Made by a program: the position numbers and the translations under genes. Below, piece after piece: positions 63,713 to 64,000 of a stretch of DNA of 64,000 nucleotides. The notes below the pieces were generated by a model. It ran no database searches, had not been told where the DNA came from, and was given only the letters and a program-made list of their open reading frames with translations. The stretch lies in NCBI RefSeq assembly GCF_000430585.1, contig NZ_AUMH01000019.1, forward strand, positions 21,689 through 85,688, given 5' to 3'. This stretch comes from Alicyclobacillus herbarius DSM 13609 (GTDB taxonomy: Bacteria; Bacillota; Bacilli; Alicyclobacillales; Alicyclobacillaceae). Positions within the stretch are counted from its first letter, which is position 1; the number at the start of each line of letters is the position of its first letter.

Positions 63713-64000
63713 GGACAAGGCAAGTACCACGGCTCATTGATGGGAAGCTCGGCTTTCGCTCATGCGGGGCTTGGTTTAATCATTTTTTCTGGTCCCGTAA
63801 CGTTACGGCTCCTTGGGTGATTCTCTTGAACCGCGTGAATCGCGCACGCGGGTAGTGGTATACAGAAATTATATGTATCATTATCATTAGCTTGCACTTA
63901 GGGCGTAACCGTGCTATATTAATCAGCGTCGCCGCTCGACCGGCGGCCCTGAAAACCGCAAAACATCGGCATCCAACATCTACCGCTTGCAATTATGGCG
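63713..64000. other. Right-edge intergenic region, probable upstream region of an rRNA operon
   Basis: No coding similarity is seen. AT-rich stretches around 63855-63900 precede a strong promoter at 63892. After it the DNA is GC-rich (CGTCGCCGCTCGACCGGCGG) and then AT-rich, resembling leader sequence rather than a gene. In many Firmicutes the rrnO operon follows gyrA, so the window probably stops just before it. Confidence 0.45.
63892..63920 (+). promoter_or_regulatory. Strong promoter, rRNA-type
   Basis: TTGCAC (63892-63897) and TATATT (63915-63920) are 17 bases apart, with an AT-rich stretch just upstream that could serve as UP element. No gene follows in the window within 80 bases. Confidence 0.65.

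Noticed and set aside
63780..63992. 70-codon minus-strand frame at the right edge
   Set aside because: Runs against the strong plus-strand promoter, has no Shine-Dalgarno and no domain.

Overview
The window is about 64 kb around a chromosomal replication origin of a Gram-positive endospore-forming bacterium. The block rpmH-rnpA-yidD-yidC-jag-mnmE-mnmG-rsmG-noc-parA-parB on one side, and dnaA-dnaN-yaaA-recF-remB-gyrB-gyrA on the other, is the classic Firmicutes origin neighbourhood. Moderately high GC, an aa3-type quinol oxidase, a sporulation-type YyaC and the walRKHIJ-htrA-rlmH series suggest an Alicyclobacillus-like member of the Bacillales. The genus is an inference from gene content and style, not a database match.

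Layout. 1-4.4 kb: end of pfkA, a broken HPF gene, ldh, a radical SAM/SPASM enzyme, a NarL-type regulator and a broken mntH. 4.4-10.4 kb: a minus-strand operon for a terminal quinol oxidase with its heme A synthesis genes (qoxABCD-ctaB-ctaA). 10.7-18.2 kb: HelD, a GNAT acetyltransferase behind a relic reading frame, a histidine kinase and response regulator pair, a HesB-like protein, UspA and a cupin-hemerythrin fusion. 18.6-23.2 kb: a UspA relic, a plasmid-style actin/ParR-like segregation pair with a repeat-rich control region, and a secreted glycoside hydrolase. 23.6-31 kb: rlmH, htrA and the wal operon. 31-42 kb: replication and ribosomal genes (dnaB, rplI, rpsR, ssb, rpsF, ychF) mixed with small conserved membrane proteins, mscS and yyaC. 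42-45 kb: parB with two internal parS-like sites, parA and noc. 45-52 kb: rsmG, mnmG, mnmE, jag, yidC, yidD, rnpA, rpmH. 52-54.2 kb: a LysR-cidAB cassette wedged between rpmH and dnaA. 54.25-56.35 kb: bipartite oriC around dnaA. 56.35-63.6 kb: dnaN to gyrA and a tiny membrane ORF. The last 300 bases hold a strong promoter of the kind that precedes a ribosomal RNA operon.

Genes left of dnaA run mostly on the minus strand and those right of it on the plus strand, so most are co-directional with replication from this origin. The plus-strand genes on the left (radical SAM, response regulators, usp, hemerythrin, cidAB and the relics) look like later additions, and four decayed gene remnants cluster there.

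The most unusual item is the actin-like ParM/ParR-like operon (18.87-20.68 kb). Upstream it has a 150-base AT-rich tract with a perfect 11-bp inverted repeat flanked by two 19-bp direct repeats, resembling a plasmid centromere/operator. The same chromosome arm also carries ParA, Spo0J and Noc, so two different DNA-segregation chemistries lie within 25 kb of each other near the origin.
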